DNA of 34,269 nt from Paracoccaceae bacterium (GTDB lineage: Bacteria > Pseudomonadota > Alphaproteobacteria > Rhodobacterales > Rhodobacteraceae), in contig REBU01000066.1 of assembly GCA_007692585.1 (NCBI GenBank), positions 1 through 34,269 of the forward strand. The letters run 5' to 3'. Within the stretch, counting starts at the first letter, position 1. Every line of letters starts with the position of its first letter. A program made the translations under genes and the position numbers. Shown one piece after another: positions 8,001 to 16,295 of this stretch. The notes under the pieces are model-generated. The model was not told where the DNA came from, searched no databases, and saw nothing but the letters and a program-made list of their open reading frames with translations.

Positions 8001-9577
8001 GGGCGGTAGATCTTCGACAGCACAGCCGCCGGCGTGTCATCGCCCATCGAGGCAATCATTTCCTTGCCGTCTTCGGCCATCGGCGCGAGCACCTGCTCGA
8101 CTTCCTCCAATGTGTAGCCTGCCGCCACCTGCCGCTTGCGCAGCTCCGAGCCGTCCATCTGGCGAGTCTCAGGGATATCGCGCAGCGTTTCGTTCAGATC
8201 TACGATCTTGTCTTCCCATTCACCAAAGGGCTGGGATTGGGCCAGCTTGTCCTTGATCTCGGTGTCGTGATAGAGCCGCCCGTCGCGCAGATCGACCGCG
8301 ATCATCTGCCCCGGCCCCAGCGCGCCCTTTTCGCGCACGCTCAGCTCGTCCACGACGACCATCCCGGCCTCGGAGCCCGCGATCAGAAGCCCGTCGCCGG
8401 TCACGACATAGCGCATGGGCCGCAGCCCATTGCGGTCCAGCCCAGCACAGACCCAGCGGCCATCGGTCATGGCAAGCGCCGCAGGTCCGTCCCAAGGCTC
8501 CATCACCGAGTTGCAATAGGAATACATGTCGCGCCAGGCTTTGGGCATTTCGACCGCCTGTTTCGACCAGGCTTCGGGCACCAGCATGGTCTTGGCCATC
8601 GGCGCATTTCGGCCTGCGCGCACCAATACTTCGAAGACCGCATCGAGCGCAGCTGAGTCAGACGCCCCAGAGGCGACGATAGGCTTGATATCCTCTGCCA
8701 TCTCGCCGAACGCACCCGATGCCATGCGGATCTCGTGGCTTTTAAGCCAGTTCAGATTGCCCTTCAGCGTATTGATCTCGCCGTTATGCGCAAGCATGCG
8801 GAACGGCTGCGCCAGCCACCATTGGGGAAAGGTGTTGGTCGAATAGCGCTGGTGGTAGATCGCGAACGCACTCTCAAAGCGGTCGTCCTTGAGATCAGGA
8901 TAGAATTCAGCCACTTGCTCGGCCAGCATCATGCCCTTGTAAATGATTGACCGACAGGACAACGAGCAGATGTAGAAGCCATTGATCCCGGCCGCAGAAA
9001 TAGCTTTCTCGATGCGCCGACGGATCACATAGAGTTCGCGCTCGAAAGTGTCTTCATCTGTGCCCTTGGAATTGCGGATCAGGATCTGTTCGATCTCGGG
9101 GCGGGTCGCATTGGCCTTCTCGCCCAGCACTGTCACGTTGATTGGCACATGCCGCCAGCCGTAGATCGAATACCCCATCCGCAGGACTTCGGTTTCCACA
9201 ATCGTGCGCGAGCGTTCCTGCGCGCCGAAATCGGTGCGCGGCAGGAAAACCTGACCCACCGCCACCAGTTGATCCATGCGCGGCTCGTGGCCAGTTCGGC
9301 GGATCTTGTCATAGAAAAACTGCGCCGGGATCTGCACATGAATGCCAGCGCCGTCGCCGGTTTTGCCATCCGCGTCGACCGCGCCGCGATGCCAGATGGC
9401 TTTCAGCGCATCAATCCCGTTCTGCACGACCTGCCGCGATGGTTTGCCGTCTACCGCCGCCACAAGCCCCACGCCGCAAGAGGAATGCTCATCCTCGTTC
9501 CGGTAAAGCCCATGTTCGGCAATATGCGCGCGGCGTGCTTCTTCAGCGGCGGCCCAGGCTGCATCATATGTCGTCAT
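5039..9577 (-). CDS. gltB: Glutamate synthase (NADPH) large subunit
   Basis: At 1512 residues it has the full length of the GltB alpha subunit. Cys34 in 'HSSCGVG' is the expected N-terminal nucleophile of the glutamine amidotransferase domain after removal of a propeptide. A central domain and the FMN/synthase domain follow, with 'GHNGGTGASPGTSIKYAG' near residue 1060. The cysteine cluster 'CIMVRQCQSNTCPVGVC' near 1127-1148 holds the 3Fe-4S centre. The C-terminal glycine-rich beta-helix (GXGXG) domain starts near 1260. The enzyme converts 2-oxoglutarate and glutamine into two glutamates, with electrons from GltD. The ATG at 9577 is preceded by AAGGAC. It lies 30 bases downstream of gltD, clearly in one operon. 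Confidence 0.97.
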   Translation of the reverse strand: MTTYDAAWAAAEEARRAHIAEHGLYRNEDEHSSCGVGLVAAVDGKPSRQVVQNGIDALKAIWHRGAVDADGKTGDGAGIHVQIPAQFFYDKIRRTGHEPRMDQLVAVGQVFLPRTDFGAQERSRTIVETEVLRMGYSIYGWRHVPINVTVLGEKANATRPEIEQILIRNSKGTDEDTFERELYVIRRRIEKAISAAGINGFYICSLSCRSIIYKGMMLAEQVAEFYPDLKDDRFESAFAIYHQRYSTNTFPQWWLAQPFRMLAHNGEINTLKGNLNWLKSHEIRMASGAFGEMAEDIKPIVASGASDSAALDAVFEVLVRAGRNAPMAKTMLVPEAWSKQAVEMPKAWRDMYSYCNSVMEPWDGPAALAMTDGRWVCAGLDRNGLRPMRYVVTGDGLLIAGSEAGMVVVDELSVREKGALGPGQMIAVDLRDGRLYHDTEIKDKLAQSQPFGEWEDKIVDLNETLRDIPETRQMDGSELRKRQVAAGYTLEEVEQVLAPMAEDGKEMIASMGDDTPAAVLSKIYRPLSHFFRQNFSQVTNPAIDSLREYRVMSLKTRFGNLKNVLDEDSSQTEILVLDSPFVANGEFAEMVRGFGEQVSFIDCTFPADAGEDALRDGLERIRAEAEDAVRSGAGHLVLTDEHQGPDKVAMPMILATSAVHSWLTRKGLRTFCSINLRAAECIDPHYFAVLIGCGATTVNAYLAQETIADRIDRGLIDGSLIDAMRRYREAVNLGLLKIMSKMGISVISSYRGGLNFEAVGLSRALVAEYFPGMQSRISGIGLHGIQMKVEEVHAKGWRLGQDVLPIGGFYKARRSGEKHAWEATTMHLLQQACNTSSYALWKQYSAALQANPPIHLRDLLDVKPLGKPIPIEEVESITAIRKRFVTPGMSLGALSPEAHMTLNIAMNRIGAKSDSGEGGEDPAHAHPLPNGDNPCAKIKQVASGRFGVTAEYLNACEELEIKVAQGAKPGEGGQLPGMKVTKLIARLRHSTPGVTLISPPPHHDIYSIEDLAQLIYDLKQINPRAKVTVKLVAQSGVGTIAAGVAKAKADIILISGHNGGTGASPGTSIKYAGLPWEMGLSEAHQVLSMNKLRERVTLRTDGGLRTGRDVVMAAMLGAEEYGIGTAALIAMGCIMVRQCQSNTCPVGVCTQDESLRAKFTGNADKVVNLITFYAQEVRETLAAIGARSLDEVIGRADLLAQVSRGAAHLDDLDLNPLLLTVDGAEQIRYDRAKPRNAVPDTLDAEIIRDAARFFEEGEKMQLSYAVENTHRSVGTRASSHIVKRFGMRNKLQQDHLTVKLAGSAGQALGAFAAPGLKIEVFGDANDYVGKGLSGGMIVVRPRMSSPLIAHENTIIGNTVLYGATDGYLFAAGRAGERFSVRNSGAKVVIEGCGSNGCEYMTGGVAVILGSIGANFGAGMTGGMAYLYDPHGETAPLINMETLVTCPVTMDHWEAELRSLIQMHATETASQRAEDILRNWDREKAHFVQVCPKEMLIHLPHPISHAAKAVPAE

Positions 9578-9607
9578 TCTATCGGTCCTTTTTCCAAGGA
9601 GAGAGGA

Positions 9608-11050
9608 TTATTCGGCCGCAACCTGCGCGGGGGCCGACAGATATTTCAGCATTGAGTCAGCGGCTTCGCGCCCGTCGCGAATGGCCCAGACCACCAGCGA
9701 AGCCCCGCGCACGATATCGCCCACCGCCCAGACACCGGGCAGATCCGTCTCATGCGTGTTGAACTTCGCCTTGATCGTGCCCCAGCGGGTAACCGTCAGC
9801 TCTGGCACGCCCCAGAGCGTGGGCAGGTCTTCGGCCTCAAAGCCCAGCGCCATGATCGCGAGATCCGCGTCCTCGGTGTAATCCGCGCCCTCGATCAGTT
9901 CCGGCGCGCGGCGTCCGGTCGCATCGGGCTGGCCGAGACGCATCTTCTGAACGCGTACGCCGCTCAGAGTGCCGCCCGCGTCAGTCACAAAGCCCGAAGG
10001 CGCGGTCAGCCAGATGAATTCGACGCCCTCTTCCTCGGCATTCTGGGTCTCACGACGCGAGCCCGGCATATTCTCGCGGTCGCGCCGATAGAGGCAGCGC
10101 ACCGACGTCGCGCCCTGCCGCACGGCGGTGCGCACGCAATCCATGGCCGTATCGCCGCCGCCAATGACCACAACCCGCTTGCCTTCGGCATTCAGCGCGC
10201 CGCTGTCGAACTCGGGCACGTCATCACCGAAGCTCTTGCGGTTCGAGGCCGTCAGGAAATCAAGCGCCTTGACCACGCCCGGCGCGCTGGCATTGGGCGC
10301 TGTAAGATCGCGCGCTTTGTAGACGCCGGTCGCGATCAGCACCGCGTCATGCTTGCCACGAATAGCGTCAAAGGTCACATCCTCGCCCACATTGCAATTC
10401 AGCACGAATTCCACGCCGCCTTGCTCCAACTGTTCGATCCGGCGCATCACGACGGGCTTTTCGAGCTTGAAGCCGGGGATGCCATAGGTCATCAGCCCGC
10501 CCGCGCGGTCATATCGGTCATAGACAGTGACCTGCACACCTGCACGGCGCAGAACATCCGCCGCCGCCAGCCCGCCCGGCCCGGCCCCGATGATCCCGAC
10601 CGATTCCGCGCGTTCAGTCACCGGGACAATCGGCTTGACCCAGCCCTGCTCCCAGGCTGTATCGGTGATGTATTTTTCAACCGAGCCAATGGTGACAGTG
10701 CCGTGACCGGATTGCTCGATCACGCAATTGCCTTCGCAGAGCCGATCCTGCGGGCAGATGCGACCGCAGATTTCAGGGAAGGTATTGGTCGCCTGCGCCA
10801 GCTCATAGGCTTCCTGCAACCGTCCCGAGGCCGTCATCAGAAGCCAGTCGGGAATGTTGTTGTGCAGCGGACAATGGCTCTGGCAATATGGGACACCGCA
10901 CTGGCTGCAGCGCCCCGCCTGTTCGGTCGCCTTGTCGTCGGAATACTCGCCATAGATCTCGGCGAAATCTTCGGCACGCAGGCTTGGCGGGCGCTTCTCG
11001 GGCATCTCGCGCCCAATTTTGACAAAGCGGAGCATTGGCTGCTTGGCCAT
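9608..11050 (-). CDS. gltD: Glutamate synthase (NADPH) small subunit
   Basis: The start is ATG at 11050, preceded by AGGAGG with good spacing, giving 480 residues, the usual GltD size; a longer open frame to 11278 is unsupported. Cysteines for two 4Fe-4S clusters are in 'CSQCGVPYCQSHCP' near residue 48 and 'CGRICPQDRLCEGNC' near residue 105. The FAD-binding 'GAGPGGLAAADVLRRAG' follows, and 'GGGDTAMDC' marks the NADPH-binding fold. The subunit oxidises NADPH and passes electrons to GltB. It is the first gene of the gltD-gltB operon and is divergent from uppP across 211 bases. Confidence 0.96.
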   Translation of the reverse strand: MAKQPMLRFVKIGREMPEKRPPSLRAEDFAEIYGEYSDDKATEQAGRCSQCGVPYCQSHCPLHNNIPDWLLMTASGRLQEAYELAQATNTFPEICGRICPQDRLCEGNCVIEQSGHGTVTIGSVEKYITDTAWEQGWVKPIVPVTERAESVGIIGAGPGGLAAADVLRRAGVQVTVYDRYDRAGGLMTYGIPGFKLEKPVVMRRIEQLEQGGVEFVLNCNVGEDVTFDAIRGKHDAVLIATGVYKARDLTAPNASAPGVVKALDFLTASNRKSFGDDVPEFDSGALNAEGKRVVVIGGGDTAMDCVRTAVRQGATSVRCLYRRDRENMPGSRRETQNAEEEGVEFIWLTAPSGFVTDAGGTLSGVRVQKMRLGQPDATGRRAPELIEGADYTEDADLAIMALGFEAEDLPTLWGVPELTVTRWGTIKAKFNTHETDLPGVWAVGDIVRGASLVVWAIRDGREAADSMLKYLSAPAQVAAE

Positions 11051-11261
11051 CGGCTGATCCTCCTGTGATTTGCTCCGTTCTATCTTGTCACCCCAAGCAT
11101 GAAAAGTCACCACTACTGACCTAATTAGATAAAAAGCGCGCTCGAATGAAATTAAATCTGCCTCCGCAGTCTTTTTTATGTCAGCACTGCTTCCATTTAT
11201 TCGTATTTCCCTTACCAGAGCAGAGCGATTAGGGTGCGCCCGACTCAAAATAAGGACCACC
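11051..11261. promoter_or_regulatory. Divergent gltD/uppP intergenic region
   Basis: This 211-base gap is more AT-rich than its surroundings (for example ATAAAAAG, AATTAGAT and ATTAAAT between about 11125 and 11160) and must hold promoters for both gltD (minus) and uppP (plus). I find no convincing -35/-10 pair on either strand and no clear NtrC-type site. AAGGA at 11252-11256 is the uppP ribosome binding site, and the reverse complement of TCCTCC near 11058-11063 serves gltD. Confidence 0.5.
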
Positions 11262-12065
11262 ATGACCCTGTTCCACATCTTCCTTCTGGCCGTGATTCAA
11301 GGCGTGACCGAATTCCTGCCAGTGTCGTCATCGGGCCACCTGATCCTGCTGCCGGCGCTGACTCCGATGGAAGATCAGGGGCTTGCGCTTGATGTGGCGG
11401 TCCATATCGGCACACTCTTCGCAGTCTGCTGGTATTTCCGCGCTGATGTGGGTCTCGCTGCGCGCGGCGTGCCCGAGCTGTTGCGCGGCCGCATTGAAAC
11501 AAAGGGCGGCTTCCTTGCCCTGTGCCTGATCATAGCTACGATCCCGGTGATGATCCTCGGGCTGATCTTCAAGGTCATGGGCGTCATGGAAATGCTGCGT
11601 TCCATCGCTGTGATCGGCTGGATGATGATCATCTTCGGCATTGTCCTCTACCTGACCGACAGGATGGGGGCCCAGACCCGCACCGCCAGCGGCTGGACGC
11701 TGAAACACGCAGTCTATCTGGGCCTGTGGCAAGCAATCGCACTCATCCCCGGCACTTCGCGTTCGGGCATCGTCATCACCGGCGCGCGCGCTCTGGGATA
11801 TGCGCGCCACGATGCGGCGAAATTGTCGATGCTCATGTCGATCCCGACCATCATTGCTTCGGGTACCCTGATGACCTTCGATGTGGTGCGCATCGCGGAT
11901 TGGGACGTGGCCCGCGACGGCGCCATCGCCGCGTTCATTTCCTTCTTCGCCGCATGGGCCGCACTCGTCTTCATGATGAAGCTTCTGCGCTCGGTCAGCT
12001 TCACGCCCTATGTCATCTACCGGCTCGGACTCGGCGGCATCCTTCTCTTCTTTGCCTATAGCTGA
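11262..12065 (+). CDS. uppP: Undecaprenyl-diphosphatase UppP (BacA)
   Basis: The ATG at 11262, preceded by AAGGA, gives a 267-residue polytopic membrane protein of the usual family length. The two hallmark motifs are present: 'QGVTEFLPVSSSGHL' at residues 13-27, with catalytic E17 and H26, and 'PGTSRSG' at 163-169, with the phosphate-binding R167. The enzyme removes a phosphate from undecaprenyl pyrophosphate at the membrane, recycling the lipid carrier for peptidoglycan synthesis. Start codons further upstream (11178) would add a polar extension unlike the family and have no ribosome binding site. It converges with ubiG 22 bases downstream. Confidence 0.95.
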   Translation: MTLFHIFLLAVIQGVTEFLPVSSSGHLILLPALTPMEDQGLALDVAVHIGTLFAVCWYFRADVGLAARGVPELLRGRIETKGGFLALCLIIATIPVMILGLIFKVMGVMEMLRSIAVIGWMMIIFGIVLYLTDRMGAQTRTASGWTLKHAVYLGLWQAIALIPGTSRSGIVITGARALGYARHDAAKLSMLMSIPTIIASGTLMTFDVVRIADWDVARDGAIAAFISFFAAWAALVFMMKLLRSVSFTPYVIYRLGLGGILLFFAYS

Positions 12066-12087
12066 GACATTTTCTTGCAAGGAATAC

Positions 12088-12831
12088 TCAAACGCGCGGC
12101 TTCACTGAAGCCGTGACGTAATTCACCGAGAGATCGCGCTCGGAAATCGACCAGTTCCATGTCAGCTTGTTGAAAACGAAGCCCTTGCGATCCACTGGCT
12201 CCAGCCCGGCCTTGCGCAGCAGGTCATAAAGCTCGTCAGGCGTGATGAATTTCGACCATTCATGGGTTCCCTTGGGCAGCCAGCGCATGACGTATTCCGC
12301 ACCGATAATCGCCATCAGATAGCTTTTGGGATTGCGGTTGAGCGTCGAGCAGACCATCAGCCCGCCGGGCCGCAACAGGGCCTGACAGGCGCTCAGATAG
12401 GCCAACGGGTCGGCCACATGCTCGACCACCTCCATATTCAGCACCACATCGAAAACCTCGCCTGCGGCCGCAAGATCCTCGGCTGTGGTGTGGCGGTAAT
12501 CGATCTGCAAGCCCTCTTGCGCCGCATGCACCTGCGCCACAGGAATATTGCGCGCGGCCGCATCCGCGCCGACGACCTCTGCACCCAATCTGGCCATCGG
12601 TTCAGACAGCAGCCCGCCCCCGCAACCAATATCGAGCAATCGCAACCCTTCAAATGGGCGGGCCTGTGTCAGATCTCGGTCGAATTCGGCGGCGATCTGG
12701 CGCGTGATGTAGTCGAGCCGACAGGGGTTGAGCATATGCAGCGGCTTGAACTTGCCTTGCGGATCCCACCACTCGGCGGCCATGGCCTCGAATTTGGCGA
12801 CTTCAGCGGGATCAATTGTCGATATGCTCAT
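12088..12831 (-). CDS. ubiG: Ubiquinone biosynthesis O-methyltransferase UbiG
   Basis: The 247-residue protein has the class I SAM-binding motif '[19 protein letters not shown]' near residues 63-82, the N-terminal '[19 protein letters not shown]' block diagnostic of UbiG, and post-motifs '[10 protein letters not shown]' and '[20 protein letters not shown]'. UbiG performs both O-methylations in ubiquinone synthesis. Two adjacent ATGs (12834 and 12831) are possible. GGAGG ends only 1 base before the first and 4 before the second, so the second is favoured, and even this spacing is short. The gene is divergent from the proline iminopeptidase. Confidence 0.95.
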   Translation of the reverse strand: MSISTIDPAEVAKFEAMAAEWWDPQGKFKPLHMLNPCRLDYITRQIAAEFDRDLTQARPFEGLRLLDIGCGGGLLSEPMARLGAEVVGADAAARNIPVAQVHAAQEGLQIDYRHTTAEDLAAAGEVFDVVLNMEVVEHVADPLAYLSACQALLRPGGLMVCSTLNRNPKSYLMAIIGAEYVMRWLPKGTHEWSKFITPDELYDLLRKAGLEPVDRKGFVFNKLTWNWSISERDLSVNYVTASVKPRV

Positions 12832-12882
12832 CATTCCTCCGGAGTTTTGATCATCTCGCCCATGGCGGGATCAGTTCTCTCG

Positions 12883-12888
12883 CTATAT
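12883..12888 (+). promoter_or_regulatory. -10 box suggesting a leaderless transcript
   Basis: CTATAT at 12883-12888 matches the alphaproteobacterial -10 preference and ends 9 bases before the ATG at 12898, which has no Shine-Dalgarno. Transcription would start about at the ATG itself. The -35 region is poor, so the call is modest. Confidence 0.35.
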
Positions 12889-12897
12889 AGTCCGATC

Positions 12898-13890
12898 ATG
12901 GACAAGTCAGCAGGACATGACAACGCAGCGTCGGCGCTCTATCCGATCGCCGAACCTTTCGACCAGCGCGTGCTCGATATGGGCGACGGGCATCGGATCT
13001 ATGTCGAACAGGCGGGTCAGCCTGACGGCATCCCGGTTGTCGTACTGCATGGTGGGCCTGGTGGCGGATGCAGCCCAACCATGCGGCGTTTCTTCGACCC
13101 CAAGACCTACCGCGTCATCCTGTTCGATCAGCGCGGCTGCGGGCGCTCGAAACCTGCGGCCTCGGTGGTCAATAACACCACCGCGCATCTGATCGCCGAT
13201 ATCGAACGCATCCGAACGGAGCTGGGCATCTCGCGCTGGATGGTGTTCGGTGGCAGCTGGGGCGCGACCCTGTCTCTGGCCTATGCGCAGGCCCATCCTG
13301 AAAGCGTGGCCTATCTCATTCTGCGCGGCGTTTTCATGGGCACGCAGGCGGAGCTTGACTGGTTCTATGGTGGCGGCGCGGCGCGCTTCTTCCCCGAGAT
13401 CTGGGCGCAATTCATCCGTCCTATCCCCGAAGACGAACAGGGCGACCTGATCGCTGCCTATGCCAGGCGGCTGTTTTCAGGTGACCCGCATGAAGAAAAC
13501 CGCTTCGCGCGCAGCTGGACGCGCTGGGAAAATGCGCTCGCCTCCATTGAGACACGCGGCCTCGGGCTTGGCGATGCGCCGACCGACTATGCCCGCGCCT
13601 TCGCCCGGCTGGAGAATCACTATTTCGCCAATGGTTGCTTTCTGGGAGAGGATGGAGCCTTGATGCGCGGACTGTCACGGATGCAGGACGTGCCGGGCAC
13701 GATTGTTCAGGGGCGTTTTGACATGATCTGCCCGCCCCAGACGGCTTGGCAGTTGCACGCAGCCTGGGGCAGGTCTCGGCTCGAAATGGTACCTGTCGCG
13801 GGGCACGCCCTGTCCGAGCCTGGAATCAGTGCAGAATTGCTGCGGGTGATGAACCATCTGCGCCAGGAACCCCAGCGGTTGGGGCTGTAA
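12898..13890 (+). CDS. pip: Proline iminopeptidase
   Basis: The ATG at 12898 gives 330 residues, close to the family's usual 310-330; the long upstream open frame is noise over the antisense of ubiG. It is an alpha/beta hydrolase of peptidase family S33 with the oxyanion motif 'HGGPGGG' (about residues 51-57), nucleophile Ser120 in 'GGSWGAT', acid Asp275 in 'GRFDMICPP' and His303 in 'AGHAL'. The helical cap carries the family's glutamate-rich 'HEENRFARSWTRWE'. It releases N-terminal proline from peptides in the cytoplasm. No Shine-Dalgarno is seen before the start, and a -10 box lies so close that a leaderless mRNA is possible. Confidence 0.93.
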   Translation: MDKSAGHDNAASALYPIAEPFDQRVLDMGDGHRIYVEQAGQPDGIPVVVLHGGPGGGCSPTMRRFFDPKTYRVILFDQRGCGRSKPAASVVNNTTAHLIADIERIRTELGISRWMVFGGSWGATLSLAYAQAHPESVAYLILRGVFMGTQAELDWFYGGGAARFFPEIWAQFIRPIPEDEQGDLIAAYARRLFSGDPHEENRFARSWTRWENALASIETRGLGLGDAPTDYARAFARLENHYFANGCFLGEDGALMRGLSRMQDVPGTIVQGRFDMICPPQTAWQLHAAWGRSRLEMVPVAGHALSEPGISAELLRVMNHLRQEPQRLGL

Positions 13891-13899
13891 GGAAGGCGC

Positions 13900-13928
13900 T
13901 TGCATTCGCGACTTGAATTGCCTATATG
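13900..13928 (+). promoter_or_regulatory. Promoter of the rimP-nusA-infB operon
   Basis: TTGCAT (13900-13905) is followed after 16 bases by CTATAT (13922-13927); TATATG one base later would give a 17-base spacer. It lies just after the pip stop, and the predicted start near 13934 leaves a leader of about 85 bases. Confidence 0.65.
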
Positions 13929-13942
13929 ATCCTCAACAGCGG

Positions 13943-13998
13943 TGCCTGACAGTCAGGCTCCACCGGAAATCACAACGGGCCGCGGGGCCCGTTTTTTT
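13943..13998 (+). terminator. rimP leader: tandem hairpins ending in an intrinsic terminator/attenuator
   Basis: The first hairpin uses GCCTGAC and GTCAGGC (within 13943-13958) and can be extended by outer GGTG/CACC pairs. The second is ACGGGCC (13975-13981), loop GCGG, and GGCCCGT (13986-13992), followed by seven T (13992-13998). This is a textbook intrinsic terminator placed between the operon promoter and rimP, 22 bases before the rimP ATG, so it must be overridden for operon expression. Known nusA operons are autoregulated, which fits control by attenuation here. Confidence 0.75.
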
Positions 13999-14019
13999 GT
14001 GTCTGCCGAAGGGAAGAAG

Positions 14020-14643
14020 ATGAGCGACCTGATCGCCAAGACGAGCATGGACCAGCGACTGGCCCAGATCGTGACTCCGGTCATCGAGGGGCTGGGGTTC
14101 GAGCTGGTGCGGCTGCGGCTTATGGCGGGCAATACCCGCACGCTGCAGATCATGGCCGACCGCCCTGATGGCGGGATCGAAGTGCAGGACTGCGCCGATA
14201 TCTCGACGGCGGTTTCAGCCGCGCTGGATGTCGAAGACCCTCTGGAAGACGCCTACACGCTGGAAGTGTCCAGCCCCGGCATCGACCGCCCGCTGACGCG
14301 GCTCAAGGACTTTGCCGTCTGGGAAGGCTATGAAGCCCGGATCGAAACGACCGAACTGATCGACGGACGGCGGCGCTTCAAAGGCGTTCTGGCGGGTGTC
14401 GAAGGCGAGGAAGTGCTCATCGAGATAGAGGATCAGGGCGAAGCCGTGACCATCGGATTGCAATTCGACTGGCTGTCGGATGCGAAGCTTGTGCTGACTG
14501 ATGAGCTGATCGCGGAGATGCTGCGCGCCCGCAAAGCCAGCGGCGCAATTGACGAAGCCGAATTTGACGAGATCGAAGCCGATACCGACCCTGAAACCGA
14601 CACCGACGAGGGCGCAGCCCCCGCGAGCCATCAGAAGGACTGA
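14020..14643 (+). CDS. rimP: Ribosome maturation factor RimP
   Basis: The start is ATG at 14020 with GAAGGGAAG upstream, giving 207 residues; the earlier in-frame start at 13942 would place the terminator hairpin inside the coding region. The N-terminal domain has the family blocks '[19 protein letters not shown]', '[17 protein letters not shown]' and '[16 protein letters not shown]'. The C-terminal SH3-like domain follows. About 45 extra acidic residues at the end (rich in D, E and T) go beyond the usual RimP, a feature common in Rhodobacterales. RimP assists 30S subunit maturation. nusA begins 3 bases after its stop. Confidence 0.95.
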   Translation: MSDLIAKTSMDQRLAQIVTPVIEGLGFELVRLRLMAGNTRTLQIMADRPDGGIEVQDCADISTAVSAALDVEDPLEDAYTLEVSSPGIDRPLTRLKDFAVWEGYEARIETTELIDGRRRFKGVLAGVEGEEVLIEIEDQGEAVTIGLQFDWLSDAKLVLTDELIAEMLRARKASGAIDEAEFDEIEADTDPETDTDEGAAPASHQKD

Positions 14644-14646
14644 GAC

Positions 14647-16275
14647 ATGGCCATCACCTCTGCCAATCAGCTCGAATTGCTGCAAACTGCCGAAGCGGTT
14701 GCCCGCGAAAAGATGATCGACCCGGAGCTGGTCATTCAGGCGATGGAAGACAGCCTCGCACGCGCGGCAAAGTCGCGCTACGGGGCGGATATGGATATCC
14801 GCGTCCATATCGACCGCAAGACCGGTATCGCGAATTTTACCCGTGTGCGCACTGTCGTCGCGGAGGATGAGCTGGAAAACTACCACGCCGAACTGACTGT
14901 CGCGCAGGCCGCGCCCTATCTCGACGATCCCAAGATTGGCGATGAAATCATCGACAAGGTGCCGCCGGTGGAACTGGGCCGGATCGCAGCGCAATCGGCC
15001 AAGCAGGTGATCCTGCAACGCGTCCGCGAAGCCGAGCGCGACCGCCAGTATGAAGAATTCAAGGACCGCGCACAGACGATCATCAACGGTGTCGTCAAGC
15101 GCGAGGAATATGGCAATATCATCGTCGATATCGGGCGCGGCGAAGCTGTGCTGCGCCGCAACGAGAAGATTGGCCGCGAAAGCTATCGCAATGGCGACCG
15201 CATTCGCTGCTATGTGAAGGATGTGCGCCGCGAAGCGCGCGGGCCGCAGATCTTCCTGTCACGCACCGCACCGGAATTCATGGCCGAGCTGTTCAAGATG
15301 GAAGTGCCCGAGATTTATGACGGCATCATCGAGATCAAGGCCGTCGCCCGCGATCCGGGCTCGCGCGCCAAGATCGGCGTGATCAGCTATGACAATTCCA
15401 TTGACCCGGTGGGCGCCTGTGTCGGCATGCGCGGCAGCCGCGTGCAGGCGGTTGTAAACGAGTTGCAGGGCGAGAAGATCGATATCATCCCCTGGACCGA
15501 CGATCAGGCGACTTTCCTCGTCAATGCGCTGCAACCTGCAGAGGTCAGCAAGGTGGTGATCGACGAAGAAGCCGGTAAAATCGAAGTCGTGGTGCCTGAT
15601 GAGCAATTGTCACTCGCGATTGGCCGGCGCGGGCAGAACGTACGTCTGGCAAGTCAATTGACCGGGCTCGACATCGACATCCTGACCGAATCGGAAGAAT
15701 CGGCGCGGCGTCAGGCGGAATTTGCCGAGCGCACCAAACTGTTCATGGATGAATTGGATATCGATGAAATGATGGCACAATTGCTCGTGGCCGAGGAATT
15801 CACCTCGCTCGAGGAAGTGGCCTATGTCGATCTCGACGAATTGCTGACCATCGACGGGTTTGACGACGAAACCGCGACCGAACTTCAGACCCGCGCACGC
15901 GAGAGGCTGGAAGCCATCGCCACGGCCGCGCTGGAAAATGCCCGCGCGCTGGGCGCAGAGGACAGCCTGATTTCCTTCGACGGCCTCACGCCGCAGATGG
16001 TCGAGGCGCTGGCCAAGGACGGCATCAAGACCCTGGAGGATTTCGCGACCTGTGCGGATTGGGAACTGGCCGGTGGTTGGACCACGGTTGATGGCCAGCG
16101 TGTCAAGGATGACGGGTTGCTGGAGAGCTTCGATGTCAGCCTTGAGGAGGCACAGACATTGATCATGACGGCCCGCGTTGGCCTCGGCTGGATCGATCCC
16201 AGCGAATTGGAGCCGGCAGCTCAGGACGAAGACAGCGACGCGCCCGAAGAAGACACCGAAGAAGTGGCACGCTGA
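14647..16275 (+). CDS. nusA: Transcription termination/antitermination factor NusA
   Basis: The 542-residue protein has the NusA order: an N-terminal RNA polymerase-binding domain (about 1-130), an S1 domain (about 135-200, 'GNIIVDIGRGEAVLRRNEKI'), and two KH domains. These carry the signatures 'DPVGACVGMRGSRVQAVVNE' near 255-275 and 'LAIGRRGQNVRLASQL' near 320-335. Two C-terminal helix-hairpin-helix-like repeats follow and an acidic tail ends the protein. NusA binds the elongating polymerase and modulates pausing and termination. GAAGGACTGAGAC precedes the ATG, overlapping the rimP stop. As in other bacteria it may control its own operon through the leader terminator. Confidence 0.96.
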   Translation: MAITSANQLELLQTAEAVAREKMIDPELVIQAMEDSLARAAKSRYGADMDIRVHIDRKTGIANFTRVRTVVAEDELENYHAELTVAQAAPYLDDPKIGDEIIDKVPPVELGRIAAQSAKQVILQRVREAERDRQYEEFKDRAQTIINGVVKREEYGNIIVDIGRGEAVLRRNEKIGRESYRNGDRIRCYVKDVRREARGPQIFLSRTAPEFMAELFKMEVPEIYDGIIEIKAVARDPGSRAKIGVISYDNSIDPVGACVGMRGSRVQAVVNELQGEKIDIIPWTDDQATFLVNALQPAEVSKVVIDEEAGKIEVVVPDEQLSLAIGRRGQNVRLASQLTGLDIDILTESEESARRQAEFAERTKLFMDELDIDEMMAQLLVAEEFTSLEEVAYVDLDELLTIDGFDDETATELQTRARERLEAIATAALENARALGAEDSLISFDGLTPQMVEALAKDGIKTLEDFATCADWELAGGWTTVDGQRVKDDGLLESFDVSLEEAQTLIMTARVGLGWIDPSELEPAAQDEDSDAPEEDTEEVAR

Positions 16276-16295
16276 GAGCGTTTGGGGGCGCAGCA

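Noticed and set aside
5225-8656. Several long plus-strand open frames (up to 272 codons) opposite gltB
   Set aside because: They are antisense shadows of a highly conserved 1512-residue enzyme in GC-rich DNA, with histidine/arginine-rich translations of no family and no ribosome sites.
11051-11278. N-terminal extension of gltD to 11278
   Set aside because: A good ribosome binding site precedes ATG 11050, and the extension has no resemblance to GltD and crosses the uppP start.
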